64,000 nt of DNA. It comes from Ktedonobacterales bacterium. Lineage in GTDB: Bacteria > Chloroflexota > Ktedonobacteria > Ktedonobacterales > Ktedonobacteraceae. Positions within the stretch are counted from its first letter, which is position 1. Each line of letters opens with the position of its first letter. The notes under the pieces are model-generated. The model saw only the letters and a program-made list of their open reading frames with translations, made no database searches and was not told the DNA's origin. Below, piece by piece: positions 50,311 through 58,422 of the stretch. Where the stretch lies: the NCBI GenBank assembly GCA_027451525.1, contig DAIDJF010000001.1, positions 124,001-188,000 on the forward strand, given 5' to 3'. Position numbers and translations under genes: made by a program.

Positions 50311-51046
50311 AGCAATCGCAGCTTTACCTTTCAAGCATGGAAAGGTCTTGGATTTAGGGTGCGCTTTTGGTTTTGCTACGCTGCGTCTGGCTCATCGCGG
50401 TTATGACGTGGTGGGTGTTGATAGCTCATTGCGTTACATCACATGGGCGCGGTGCCGGCATCCACAGGGAACCTATATTCTTGCATCGGCGGAGCAATTA
50501 CCCTTTGCAGACGCAACATTTGACGCTGTATTTTTACTTGATGTGTTAGAGCATGTTGTCAATCAGCATGCAGTTATCGCGGAAATTCAACGGGTACTCA
50601 AACCAGGAGGAACGCTTATTCTCAGCGTTCCTCACCGTGGTTTGTTATACTGGCTGGACTCCCTAAATATCTATGCGCAGTTGGTGCGCATAACAGGACA
50701 CGGCATCTTTCCGCAAGAGATCGCGCAAACCGGCCAACATCGCCATTATTCGTTGGCACAATTGCAAGCACTCTTCGGCCCTCACTTTTCAGTTGAAGAG
50801 AAGCAATATACCGGTCTTGGGATAGCTGAACTGGTTAATTTACCTTTGCTCGTTTTCTGCCGTTATATTTTCTCTTGGGAGCCTCTGTATCAGATAATGC
50901 AGTATAGCTATTTTCTGTGTTATCTTCTGGAAGATCTGTTTCCTGTTGGTCGAATTGGCTATCATCTTCTGTTACGGGTGCAGAAGAAGGCTGCGCATTC
51001 GCGTCAAGAGCAGGCGTTTGTACCTGAGTCGCGGGCGACCCACTAA
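50294..51046 (+). CDS. Class I SAM-dependent methyltransferase
   Basis: A 250-residue methyltransferase. Motif I is KVLDLGCAFGFATLRLA (residues ~17-33), the acidic residue after strand 2 lies in YDVVGVDSS, and motif-II-like FDAVFLLDVLEHVVNQ and LKPGGTLILSVPHRG follow: a class I enzyme of the ubiquinone/glycolipid type. It overlaps the upstream fusion gene by 17 bases, with AGGAGG before ATG 50294, so translation is coupled; methylation of the same product is likely. Its last ~70 codons (from 50835) overlap a convergent pentapeptide gene. Confidence 0.85.
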   Translation: MARWDRAIAALPFKHGKVLDLGCAFGFATLRLAHRGYDVVGVDSSLRYITWARCRHPQGTYILASAEQLPFADATFDAVFLLDVLEHVVNQHAVIAEIQRVLKPGGTLILSVPHRGLLYWLDSLNIYAQLVRITGHGIFPQEIAQTGQHRHYSLAQLQALFGPHFSVEEKQYTGLGIAELVNLPLLVFCRYIFSWEPLYQIMQYSYFLCYLLEDLFPVGRIGYHLLLRVQKKAAHSRQEQAFVPESRATH

Positions 51047-52058
51047 ATGAGGATAGCGTTTCCTCTTTTGAATCTGATAGCAAGGGAAGAAGTGGTTGTT
51101 CCGCTGTTGAGAGAGGATATTCCTCGCCCTGATTGCTTTCCTGATCATCACCTGTAGGAAATGGGGTATCTGTGACGGGAGATGAAAGGGAGAGCACGGA
51201 AGCGGGTATTTCATATGGTGTCGCGGGAGTAGGAGGAAGAGGGATGTGCGGCGTGTCTTCTTCGTTGATAGCCAGACGTGCCATACGCGGCATGGTGATA
51301 TCGATTTCTAAGTCAAATTGTGTAGCTTCGTCGTAATGGACGCTGCTTAGTTGTGCTCTCGTCAAGTTTCGTGCGTTAGAGAGGTTTGTTCCTCGAAAAT
51401 CCGCGTCGTTAAGATCGGCGACAAGCAAATTGGCATCGACGAGTGTTGCATTATGCACATCGGCTCCGGTCAGATTGGCCCCAGAAAGGTCGGCCCCATC
51501 AAGCGTAGCGCCGGCAAGGCACGCTCCTGACAAATCTGCCATAAACAGATTTGTGTGTGCCAGATTCGCATTGCGTAAATTTGCTTGCGCAAGATAACGA
51601 TGGGAAAGATCGCGATGTGCGAGGTTCGCGCCGCGCAATTGTGGTGGTTGCCAATCTAACAGGGTAGAAGATTCTTGATCCTCCCGACTGGAACTCAAAG
51701 GGATGTCTTCCACTCGTGGTATGCGAGCCAGTTCGTGCTCGATATGGGAGTGAATTGCGGCTGTTTCATATTGTTGAGATAATTGTTCTATGCGTTCGGT
51801 ATCGTGTGTCTGCCACTCTTGCCATTCTGTGCTGAACTCGTCGAGCGCAGTGTTCACATTCTCCTCCAAATCGTTGGCGCGTTTTTCCTGCTGTACCTGC
51901 CATTGCTGTTGGCGCATTTCTTGTGCGCGTTGCCAGGCGTGCAACTGAGCTTGAAGGTGCTCTATACGTCGTTGCTGTATTTTAAAGAGGATAAAAGCGA
52001 GCGCAAGCATTAACACGATGCCTAGTAATCCTGCGATAAGTAGCGTTTCAAGCAACAT
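50835..52058 (-). CDS. Pentapeptide-repeat membrane protein
   Basis: A 407-residue protein. Residues 5-27 are a membrane helix (TLLIAGLLGIVLMLALAFIL), followed by a Glu/Gln/Arg-rich coiled coil (residues ~28-105). The pentapeptide solenoid runs from residue ~135 to ~240 (LRGANLAHRDLSHRYLAQAN, LSGACLAGATLDGADLSGAN, LTGADVHNATLVDANLLVAD), the A(D/N)Lxx pattern. The last ~170 residues are Thr/Ser/Pro/Glu-rich and probably unfolded. Its 3' 212 bases are antisense to the methyltransferase gene; both frames are plausible. GAGGA lies 6-7 bases before the ATG. Function unknown. Confidence 0.82.
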   Translation of the reverse strand: MLLETLLIAGLLGIVLMLALAFILFKIQQRRIEHLQAQLHAWQRAQEMRQQQWQVQQEKRANDLEENVNTALDEFSTEWQEWQTHDTERIEQLSQQYETAAIHSHIEHELARIPRVEDIPLSSSREDQESSTLLDWQPPQLRGANLAHRDLSHRYLAQANLRNANLAHTNLFMADLSGACLAGATLDGADLSGANLTGADVHNATLVDANLLVADLNDADFRGTNLSNARNLTRAQLSSVHYDEATQFDLEIDITMPRMARLAINEEDTPHIPLPPTPATPYEIPASVLSLSSPVTDTPFPTGDDQESNQGEEYPLSTAEQPLLPLLSDSKEETLSSFSGSPATQVQTPALDANAQPSSAPVTEDDSQFDQQETDLPEDNTENSYTALSDTEAPKRKYNGRKRAKVN

Positions 52059-52321
52059 ATGTCTTCCTCAATATCTTGTATGTCTATCTTTCAATACAAA
52101 CGCGAAACTGAACAGATATGTAACACTCTTGCATAGCACTAGGAAAATATTGTAGGGCTACAGATAAGACAAGGCGTATAGATATGCGACGAGTCTGTGC
52201 CATTTAATGGACGATGAGGTCAAGTAAATTGGGGTATAATGATAAGGCAATGTTAGCAATATATGCGATGGAGTACATTCTGCGGTAGCAAGAAGAATAT
52301 ATAGATGGAGGATAAAAATAC

Positions 52322-52669
52322 ATGAGCCAATATAGCGAGCCAGTGCCAACGTCGTTTCTGCTCGATGAAGAGCAGCGCCATTTGCTTCTTTCGTGGAGTG
52401 ATGAGCATGAGAGTATTCATAGTTGGGAAGCCCTACGCTGGGCATGTCCGTGTGCATGGTGTGCGGGAGAGGGTGGGCAACCAGGGATGTTATCGAAGAA
52501 GCAGAGTTTGAGTATCGAGGAAACGACACTGGTGAATCTGGAGCCTGTAGGACGTTATGGGTTAACGCCTGTATGGGAAGATGGGCATAAAACAGGCATT
52601 TATACGTTTGAGAAATTGCGGGCGAGCTGTGAATGTGATGACTGCCGTAAAAAACGTACTAAATGGTAG
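52322..52669 (+). CDS. DUF971 (gamma-butyrobetaine hydroxylase N-domain-like) protein
   Basis: A 115-residue protein of the DUF971 family. Its two Cys clusters are WACPCAWCAGEGGQ (residues ~40-54) and the C-terminal ASCECDDCRKKR (residues ~100-111), the usual metal-binding set, and the core is VNLEPVGRYGLTPVWEDGHK followed by TGIYTFEKLR. Members occur alone or fused in iron-sulfur- and quinone-linked contexts; several are tied to iron-sulfur cluster assembly, but the role is not settled. GGAGG is 10 bases before the ATG. Followed by a 54-residue membrane peptide gene. Confidence 0.88.
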   Translation: MSQYSEPVPTSFLLDEEQRHLLLSWSDEHESIHSWEALRWACPCAWCAGEGGQPGMLSKKQSLSIEETTLVNLEPVGRYGLTPVWEDGHKTGIYTFEKLRASCECDDCRKKRTKW

Positions 52670-52774
52670 TTTTTGTTAGCATGTGTTTTCTCTCTCGTTC
52701 TAATTAAGAAGAACGGTAAAGACGGGCTTCCTGGATTACTTCGGGAAGTCCTATGCAGATGATGGAGAATGCAT

Positions 52775-52939
52775 ATGCCAACGAAAGGAATCACCGCACC
52801 TGTAGTAACAGCAAGTACGCCTGTTGTGAAGCGTCGTAAGCCCTATATTTCTGGTCTCATGTTGCGTTTATTGATCGCTTTTGTAATTAGCTGGTTAATT
52901 GTATTGGCCTTTTTTGTAACGACAGTGGCTTCGCGCTAA
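52775..52939 (+). CDS. 54-residue single-helix membrane peptide
   Basis: A small gene too short for most gene finders. ATG 52775 is preceded by GGAG (52764-52767), 7 bases away. The product begins MPTKGITAPVVTASTPVVKR, with a basic patch KRRK, then a helix LIAFVISWLIVLAFFVTTVA and ends in SR. The layout suggests an N-in single-pass membrane peptide. It follows the DUF971 gene by 105 bases. Family not recognised; conservation in relatives is needed to confirm it. Confidence 0.6.
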   Translation: MPTKGITAPVVTASTPVVKRRKPYISGLMLRLLIAFVISWLIVLAFFVTTVASR

Positions 52940-52978
52940 TCGCATATTGATATTTGGCGGTATGTGAGATTGGCAGAG

Positions 52979-53020
52979 CCGTATCAAGCTGATAGGTGAG
53001 GGAACTGCAACTTGATACGG
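52979..53020. terminator. Terminator-like hairpin
   Basis: CCGTATCAAG (52979-52988) pairs with CTTGATACGG (53011-53020), a perfect 10-bp stem with a 22-base loop, between the small gene and the convergent SDR gene. No T run. Confidence 0.5.
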
Positions 53021-53055
53021 TCCTAACCACAATGATGATTTTGAGCAGACGTAGA

Positions 53056-53880
53056 CTATTGTGTGATCTGTTGGAGTCGTTGCCTGAAAGATTCGCCCAT
53101 CAACATTTCAGCTTTTTCAGGATTATCCTTCATAATTTGAAGAACCAGCGCAATATCCTGGTTGGGAGCCAGCGTCACGTCTCGCTGATCGGTCTCTACA
53201 GCCTGAACAATAGCAGATGCTACCTGATCGGGGGTGAGCTTGGCTTCAATGTTAAGTAGTTGCGCGGAGAGTGCTTCTTGTTGGATCATTGGCGTATCAA
53301 CCCAGGCTGGGTAGACGGTGGTGACATGAATGCCGGTGCCATGGAGTTCCGCACTTAGGGCGATAGAGAAACCGCGTACTGCCCATTTACTGGCGCAGTA
53401 TCCGCTGAGTAGCGGGGCACCAAGTTTTCCCGCGACGGAACTCAAAAACACAAAATTCCCCGCTTGTTGTTGACGCATTGTAGGTAACGCGGCGCGAACA
53501 CAGTGATATGTTCCCATAAAATTGATATTGAGCATGCGCTGCATCTCATCGCCTGTAAACAGATCAATAAGACCACCGTTGCCAACACCTGCACTGGTAA
53601 CAACGAGGTCAATGCGTCCGTTTAAGCGTAAAGCTTCTTGCATGAGAGCGTGAACCTGTTCCTCTTTTGTCACATCGGTGACAACACTTACTACTTGCGC
53701 ATGTGAGGAAAGATGTTGCGCGCGCACCTGCTCTTTGGCTTGCTCCAATCCTTGTGCGTTAATATCTGCTAATACGATATGCGCACCTCTGGCATAGAGG
53801 GCACGCGCTGTTGCTAAACCAATGCCGCTTGCACCGCCAGTAATCACTGCAACCGCGTCAGTGAAATTCGTTAAGGCCAT
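53056..53880 (-). CDS. Short-chain dehydrogenase/reductase
   Basis: A 274-residue classical SDR. TGGASGIGLATARAL (residues ~15-29) binds the cofactor, TSAGVGNGG replaces the usual NNAG near residue 95, and the site is S-S-V-A-G-K with Y-C-A-S-K. A preference for NAD is suggested by the Asp in VLADINAQ. The gene is downstream of and co-directional with the MarR-type gene 54002, 121 bases away, so it is the likely target of that regulator. GAGGAG is 6 bases before the ATG. Substrate unknown. Confidence 0.88.
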   Translation of the reverse strand: MALTNFTDAVAVITGGASGIGLATARALYARGAHIVLADINAQGLEQAKEQVRAQHLSSHAQVVSVVTDVTKEEQVHALMQEALRLNGRIDLVVTSAGVGNGGLIDLFTGDEMQRMLNINFMGTYHCVRAALPTMRQQQAGNFVFLSSVAGKLGAPLLSGYCASKWAVRGFSIALSAELHGTGIHVTTVYPAWVDTPMIQQEALSAQLLNIEAKLTPDQVASAIVQAVETDQRDVTLAPNQDIALVLQIMKDNPEKAEMLMGESFRQRLQQITQ

Positions 53881-54001
53881 GTTCGACTCCTCTCAAGCTA
53901 CGATGTTGATAAAAACAGTGCAGGATGCTTATTCATGCCATCCTTGTGTGTTTCATCTTACGTGTTGATAGACGAACATGTCAAATAGCCGAAGTAGTTT
54001 T

Positions 54002-54538
54002 TTAGAGGGCAGGATTTGCCAGATCGGGCTGGAGAAACTTTTGGCCTTGTTCAAAAGCGCGTTCGATGATGATGGTCTCTTTATCCTGCTGATATTGTTG
54101 TGAAAGAAGTGCTGCGAGTGCTTGTAGTGAGGTAAAGATGTTTTGGCGGTCATCCTCTGAAAGTGCTTGTAAGCGTTCGCGTGTCATATATTCCCGTGCA
54201 ACCATGACTGCACTACGTAATCGCTGTCCGCGTTCAGTTAAAATGACACGTGTATAACGACGGTCTCCTGCTTTGCCGCGTTTTCGTGTCGCCAGTCCCT
54301 CTTCTTCCAATTTGTCCACAATGCTGGTGACGTTGCTTTTGTCGCAAATAAGCAATTGAGCTAGTTCACTGAGCGAACGTCCCTCGGCATCGCCAAGATG
54401 CACAAGTGCCCAGGACTGCGTAAGCGTGAGACCGAAACGCCGCATAAGAATCGAGTCGACCGTGTCAAGGCGAATGAAGGATTGCGAGATAAGCTGATAA
54501 ATACCCTGTTCCAGTCCGTCCATTTCACCGTGTTCCAT
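54002..54538 (-). CDS. MarR-family transcriptional regulator
   Basis: A 178-residue MarR protein. The winged helix is LTLTQSWALVHLGDAEGRSL (helices 2-3), the recognition helix ICDKSNVTSIVDKLEEEGLA and the wing KRGKAGDRRYTRVILTERGQ with the conserved Asp-Arg. The preceding region and the long C-terminal helices form the dimer. ATG 54538 is preferred because AGGA lies about 6 bases upstream; ATG 54553 is also in frame. It is upstream of the SDR gene and has its own promoter with a TTGAC...GTCAA site just after the start of transcription. Confidence 0.9.
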   Translation of the reverse strand: MEHGEMDGLEQGIYQLISQSFIRLDTVDSILMRRFGLTLTQSWALVHLGDAEGRSLSELAQLLICDKSNVTSIVDKLEEEGLATRKRGKAGDRRYTRVILTERGQRLRSAVMVAREYMTRERLQALSEDDRQNIFTSLQALAALLSQQYQQDKETIIIERAFEQGQKFLQPDLANPAL

Positions 54539-54557
54539 ATGTGTTCCTGCCATGCTG

Positions 54558-54576
54558 TTGACTAACCAACTGTCAA
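54558..54576 (-). promoter_or_regulatory. Probable MarR operator
   Basis: A 19-base imperfect inverted repeat, TTGAC-TAACCAACT-GTCAA. Its left half, TTGACTAA, is identical to the left half of the MarR operator at 18657-18673. It lies just after the expected transcription start, fit for autorepression. Confidence 0.6.
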
Positions 54577-54585
54577 ATTTTTAAC

Positions 54586-54614
54586 AGTATAACATGAGAA
54601 GGTGCTGCCGTCAA
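54586..54614 (-). promoter_or_regulatory. Promoter of the MarR/SDR genes
   Basis: On the minus strand: -35 TTGACG (54609-54614) and -10 TATACT (54586-54591), 17-base spacer. This is the best promoter candidate for the gene at 54002 and, with read-through, the SDR gene. Confidence 0.7.
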
Positions 54615-54808
54615 TGGATATTCCCACGCTTGCTGGCATGCCGACTGCACACAAAGTAGGAATGGAACGGATTGAAATGATGTTGATATAGACAAAGAGG
54701 GAAACGGCGATTTAAAATAGATGAAATACGGATATATGGATTGCTACCTGCCTCTGAAAGCTCAAAGACAGGTGGAGATCTCCACGTTTTGGAAAGAGCG
54801 ACGAAATA

Positions 54809-55702
54809 ATGGTAGTAAGTCTTGGTATAGAGTATGATGGCCGCGTGTATAGAACCTGTTTGCTTGAACAGGGAGTGCCACGGGAGATGTTCTCGTTTCC
54901 TGATGCTCAAGCAATGTTACAGTATATGCGGCAGGCGGGCGGGATATATCCAGAACTGGCAGTGACTTTGTCTGCGCGGTGTGATCTCCCGTGCGGTAAG
55001 CGGGAAACGCATGACGATAAGCGTATGCAGTCCCTGTTTCATGCTGAACGTTATGAACGCGATACACAGTTGGAAGCTCTGAACGCTGTTTGTGCGACAA
55101 TTCAGGCAGAACATAAGAAGGGCTATGTGTTGCCACTGGTACGTCATCTGCCCACAATACCACTTTATCGCACACTCTATCGACAGATGATGGGCTTTTC
55201 TAGCACAGTATCGGCTGTGGTTACATTGCTCTATCGGATGCGCGTGCAAGAGGCGAGTTGGACAGAGATGCGTTTTATGTATCTTGACCTGGATATGGCA
55301 GCAAGAAAAATTGTCGTTCTACAGGATGGCTCTATCATTGATGGCATTACACGCGATCTTTCGCCACTTCTTTTTCAGGAGACAGCGGATAAAGAAGAAC
55401 AGAAGCTTGTGCAGCAGGCTTTTTGGGAGGAGTTAGAGCAGGATTTTGCTAGTTTGTTAGCCTTGCATCACAATGAGGATATTGTTCTAAAAATAAGCAA
55501 TCTACAGGGCAAGGAACAACAGCTAAAGGATGCGGTTATTGAGCGGCTTGGAGAAAATTATCAATACTATATCGCTCCGGGTGAGGAAAACGAGGGTTTT
55601 GAGTCGGCCTTTGGAGCAGCACTTGTAGGTGAAGGCTTTGCCAGTTCAGGTATTGCGGCAGAAGTCGTGTTACAACTCCATCTGCCGCAACCGCACTATT
55701 AG
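54809..55702 (+). CDS. Hypothetical protein, possible ASKHA/DUF1464-like fold
   Basis: A 297-residue soluble protein. Its opening LGIEYDGRVYRTCLLEQG and the segment RFMYLDLDMAARKIVVLQDG (residues ~152-171) recall the phosphate loops of the ASKHA (actin/sugar kinase) fold, and the closest group I can suggest is DUF1464, a butyrate-kinase-like set; this is tentative. The ending GFESAFGAALVGEGFASSGI would be the adenosine-side segment. No clear catalytic motif confirms kinase activity. The ribosome site GGAAAGAG is about 10 bases upstream of ATG 54809. It stands alone, converging on the YihY gene with 14 bases between stops. Confidence 0.5.
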   Translation: MVVSLGIEYDGRVYRTCLLEQGVPREMFSFPDAQAMLQYMRQAGGIYPELAVTLSARCDLPCGKRETHDDKRMQSLFHAERYERDTQLEALNAVCATIQAEHKKGYVLPLVRHLPTIPLYRTLYRQMMGFSSTVSAVVTLLYRMRVQEASWTEMRFMYLDLDMAARKIVVLQDGSIIDGITRDLSPLLFQETADKEEQKLVQQAFWEELEQDFASLLALHHNEDIVLKISNLQGKEQQLKDAVIERLGENYQYYIAPGEENEGFESAFGAALVGEGFASSGIAAEVVLQLHLPQPHY

Positions 55703-55716
55703 TCGTCGTTCTGTTT

Positions 55717-57036
55717 TTATCCAATCGGTCCACGCCGCCGCAGACGTAATACTTCCACCACAAAGGCTATGGTAGAACCGATTATCACTTCGGCAATGGT
55801 AAGTAATTGCGTGGACATGTTACTTCTGCGCGATGAAGTTGTGTGTTGTACCTCGCGCTGTGTTTCTGTGTGCGTGGTTGCAGCATTGGCTTTTTTAGAT
55901 TGTTGTCCATTGTTTTGTTTTTGTGTTCCTGCTGATGATTGTTGTGTTCCGGTATGAGAAGCGGAGGCGTTGTGCTCTGTAACTACTTCTTTTGCATGTG
56001 CAGTATCCGCTTCTTTCGTTGGGCGTGCATCCTGGTGGGAAGGAGATTCTGCTGCCGGGCGGTCCTTATTCAGTTCACCGCCCAGGGTTGTTGCAAACGT
56101 TGCAAGATCATTCGGGAGCGGACGTACTCCTTCGAGGAAAAAGGCATTGATTTCGGCTCCCAGGAGCAGAATGAAGGCAAAGTAATAGAAGAAAACCAGC
56201 AAGATAATGGCGAAGCCTACTTGCCCAACATAGCCACTTAACGAGTAGCGAATGTAGTAAGGGAAGAGAATCAGGTATACCTCAAGGGCTAGTGCGGCTA
56301 TGAGTGCGCCGAGCCAGCTATGTTTGAAACTGATGTGTTGATTGGGCACAACGATGTAGATGGCCTCAAACAGAATGAAAGCCGCCAAAAAGCCGCCAAT
56401 TGGTCCACCAAGTGATACTGCAATCGTGATGCCCGGTATGTTATGCAACGGGGTACGTTGGAGTAATCCGAGAATGAGAGACGGGCCGCTAGATGCAAAA
56501 ATCATGATCGGAATCAAGATGATAAACAAGAGTAACATTAGAATAGCCATGATATTTTGGCGGATAAAGGTTCTGGGCCGCACATGATAGATGATATCCA
56601 GGCAGGCTTCGATCACAAGAAACAAGCGTGAACCAAAGAAGATAGCGAGAATAGTTGCTATCAGGCCGAGAATGCCAGAGTTCTTATTGAGCTGATGAAC
56701 GATGTTGGTAATGATGTTGGCCGAAACTGACGAAGGAAGCACGTGTTGGATATTAGTGATAATAGTTGAATTAATCGAACTACCTACTATTATGCCCGTA
56801 ATGGATAGGATTGCGACCGCAATTGGGAAAATAGATAATAGAAGGTTATACGCCAGCATCCCTGAAAAGTTGAAAACCCAATCATTGTTGGCCTTCGTGT
56901 AAAAACTAATGATCGGTTTTACGTGCTGTGTGGCGGTGGCGGCTTCATTCATTGACTTTGCCCCCATTACAGCAAGTGGACTATCTTGTTTTTGTTCTGT
57001 TTGCTGCCCGGCTGATTTCTGCTGTTGTGTAGTCAT
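55717..57036 (-). CDS. YihY/BrkB family membrane protein
   Basis: A 439-residue protein. Residues ~45-300 form the YihY core of six membrane helices: FNFSGMLAYNLLLSIFPIAV, LGLIATILAIFFGSRLFLVI, NIMAILMLLLFIILIPIMIF and so on, ending with LLLGAEINAFFLEGVRP, the family's G-A-E-(L/I)-N signature. The ~120-residue hydrophilic tail, rich in Ala, Thr and Gln, ends with a further helix (TIAEVIIGSTIAFVVEVL). The family was once called RNase BN by mistake; its real role is unclear. ATG 57036 follows AGGAG by 10 bases. Confidence 0.9.
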   Translation of the reverse strand: MTTQQQKSAGQQTEQKQDSPLAVMGAKSMNEAATATQHVKPIISFYTKANNDWVFNFSGMLAYNLLLSIFPIAVAILSITGIIVGSSINSTIITNIQHVLPSSVSANIITNIVHQLNKNSGILGLIATILAIFFGSRLFLVIEACLDIIYHVRPRTFIRQNIMAILMLLLFIILIPIMIFASSGPSLILGLLQRTPLHNIPGITIAVSLGGPIGGFLAAFILFEAIYIVVPNQHISFKHSWLGALIAALALEVYLILFPYYIRYSLSGYVGQVGFAIILLVFFYYFAFILLLGAEINAFFLEGVRPLPNDLATFATTLGGELNKDRPAAESPSHQDARPTKEADTAHAKEVVTEHNASASHTGTQQSSAGTQKQNNGQQSKKANAATTHTETQREVQHTTSSRRSNMSTQLLTIAEVIIGSTIAFVVEVLRLRRRGPIG

Positions 57037-57235
57037 GCACTCCACGCTCCTGCTCGTTATTGATGGTAGCTTCTATCAAGAGAGAGCTTTTTTCAACAAG
57101 TTGGGTAATCTAAAAACGGTGAGATGAATATGCGGTTTGTCTACTTCACGGATGAATATGTAAACACGTTTCATTCTTGTGGTGCATTGTACATGGTATG
57201 ATAGAATAGAAAAAAGCCAGTCTATGTATGCAGAG

Positions 57236-57523
57236 ATGAAACGAATGAATACATCGCCAAAGTCATTTGCCTCACTTTTATGGGACGTTGTGCGTTTGAG
57301 TGCGCGAACGTTCTGGCGCAGCACGATAAATCCAGCCCGTCCATTTGTGGAGCGTCAGCAAGCGTTGACGGTGTTAGGATTGCCGCCTAATGCCACGCCT
57401 CAACAGATCAAGCGACGTTATCGCGCACTTGCTAAACGTTTTCATCCTGACTGTGGAGGAGATCCGCAACAGATGCAGAGAATTATTGCCGCTTACGAGT
57501 TGTTGATGAAAGAGCATGCATAA
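57236..57523 (+). CDS. Small J-domain (DnaJ-like) protein
   Basis: About 95 residues. The C-terminal 55 residues are a J domain: QQALTVLGLPPNATPQQIKR then RYRALAKRFHPDCGGDPQQM with the His-Pro-Asp tripeptide that stimulates Hsp70 ATPase, and a third helix ending KEHA. The N-terminal ~40 residues are basic and aromatic, with no zinc finger or Gly/Phe region, so it is a type III J protein. The start is uncertain: ATGs at 57224, 57236 and 57245 are in frame, none with a strong ribosome site. Confidence 0.8.
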   Translation: MKRMNTSPKSFASLLWDVVRLSARTFWRSTINPARPFVERQQALTVLGLPPNATPQQIKRRYRALAKRFHPDCGGDPQQMQRIIAAYELLMKEHA

Positions 57524-57553
57524 TATGATGGTTTCTGCTACGTCATTTACAGG

Positions 57554-58261
57554 TTAGGGTAGGCGGGCACCACATTGATTGCAAAATCGCTTGCCTGCAC
57601 GTACACGTGCGCCACACTGATCACAAAAGAGCGTCTCGACCTGTTCTGGTGCAGATGAAGGCGGATTTTGTTGATATGGAGCTTGCGCTGTGCTCTCACC
57701 TCCACGTGTCTTAGATATAGCTGGTGCTGGTGGTGATACGGGAGGCGGGTTGGAAGTCTGAGCACCCACCTGTGGTTCCTGTACCGATTGAATAGTATCG
57801 TGAATGGTCTTGGCTGCTTTAATAGCGATGCTACCGATTGTACCAGCAATTTTGATCCCTTTCGCGATATCCTCCATGTCCATTTTCATGCGTTGAGCGG
57901 GAGGGAGGAGTGTAGAGTCAGAGAGTTTGTTAAAAAAGTTTGAGCCGATCTGTAGACCATCCCCGTTCCACGAAATCTGTCCCTCTTGTTGGGTACCATC
58001 ATCGAATGTAAGCGTCAGGGTATTTCCTTGCGTACTGTAAGATCCTTCACGACGCGTCTCTGCAGCGTTAGCTGTGACTGGTTGACCATTGATAAGTGCC
58101 TTTGCAGCATGAGTGGCGCGGCTGCTATCCTGGATGATTAGAAGGAAGCGTCCATTGGCGTAGAGTGTAAGGCGGTCAATACGTGATGTAAAGTAGTCAA
58201 GGCCTATCCCTGAACGATGGACATACTCGTATTGGCCTGTAACAGGTTTGTTAATAGCCAT
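57554..58261 (-). CDS. Zinc-ribbon protein with N-terminal beta domain
   Basis: A 235-residue protein. The C-terminal ~30 residues hold a double zinc ribbon, FCDQCGARVRAGKRFCNQCG (C-x2-C ... C-x2-C). Before it is a Pro-rich linker (VSPPAPAISKTRGGESTAQA). Residues ~10-120 form a beta-rich region with ANGRFLLIIQDSSRATHAAK and SWNGDGLQIGSNFFNKL, a possible new domain. ATG 58261 is used: GGAGG lies 7 bases upstream; an ATG at 58387 has none. Converges on the J-domain gene with 30 bases between stops. Function unknown. Confidence 0.8.
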   Translation of the reverse strand: MAINKPVTGQYEYVHRSGIGLDYFTSRIDRLTLYANGRFLLIIQDSSRATHAAKALINGQPVTANAAETRREGSYSTQGNTLTLTFDDGTQQEGQISWNGDGLQIGSNFFNKLSDSTLLPPAQRMKMDMEDIAKGIKIAGTIGSIAIKAAKTIHDTIQSVQEPQVGAQTSNPPPVSPPAPAISKTRGGESTAQAPYQQNPPSSAPEQVETLFCDQCGARVRAGKRFCNQCGARLP

Positions 58262-58422
58262 ATTCAATCCTCCAAAGCAGTCAATGTTATATGCGCGGGC
58301 TAATAGGGAGCTAAACAGTATCATGCGGACACATGCTGCTCTATGCTCATATATGGTACGTGCCAGTATATGTGAAGGTTGTTGCACATACTGGACACGG
58401 CCCTGTGAGCTCTTTGTGTGCC

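Noticed and set aside
46846..51046. Calling the operon carotenoid glycosyl-ester synthesis
   Set aside because: No crtM, crtN, crtP or similar gene is in the window; only the GT2/acyltransferase pairing resembles it.
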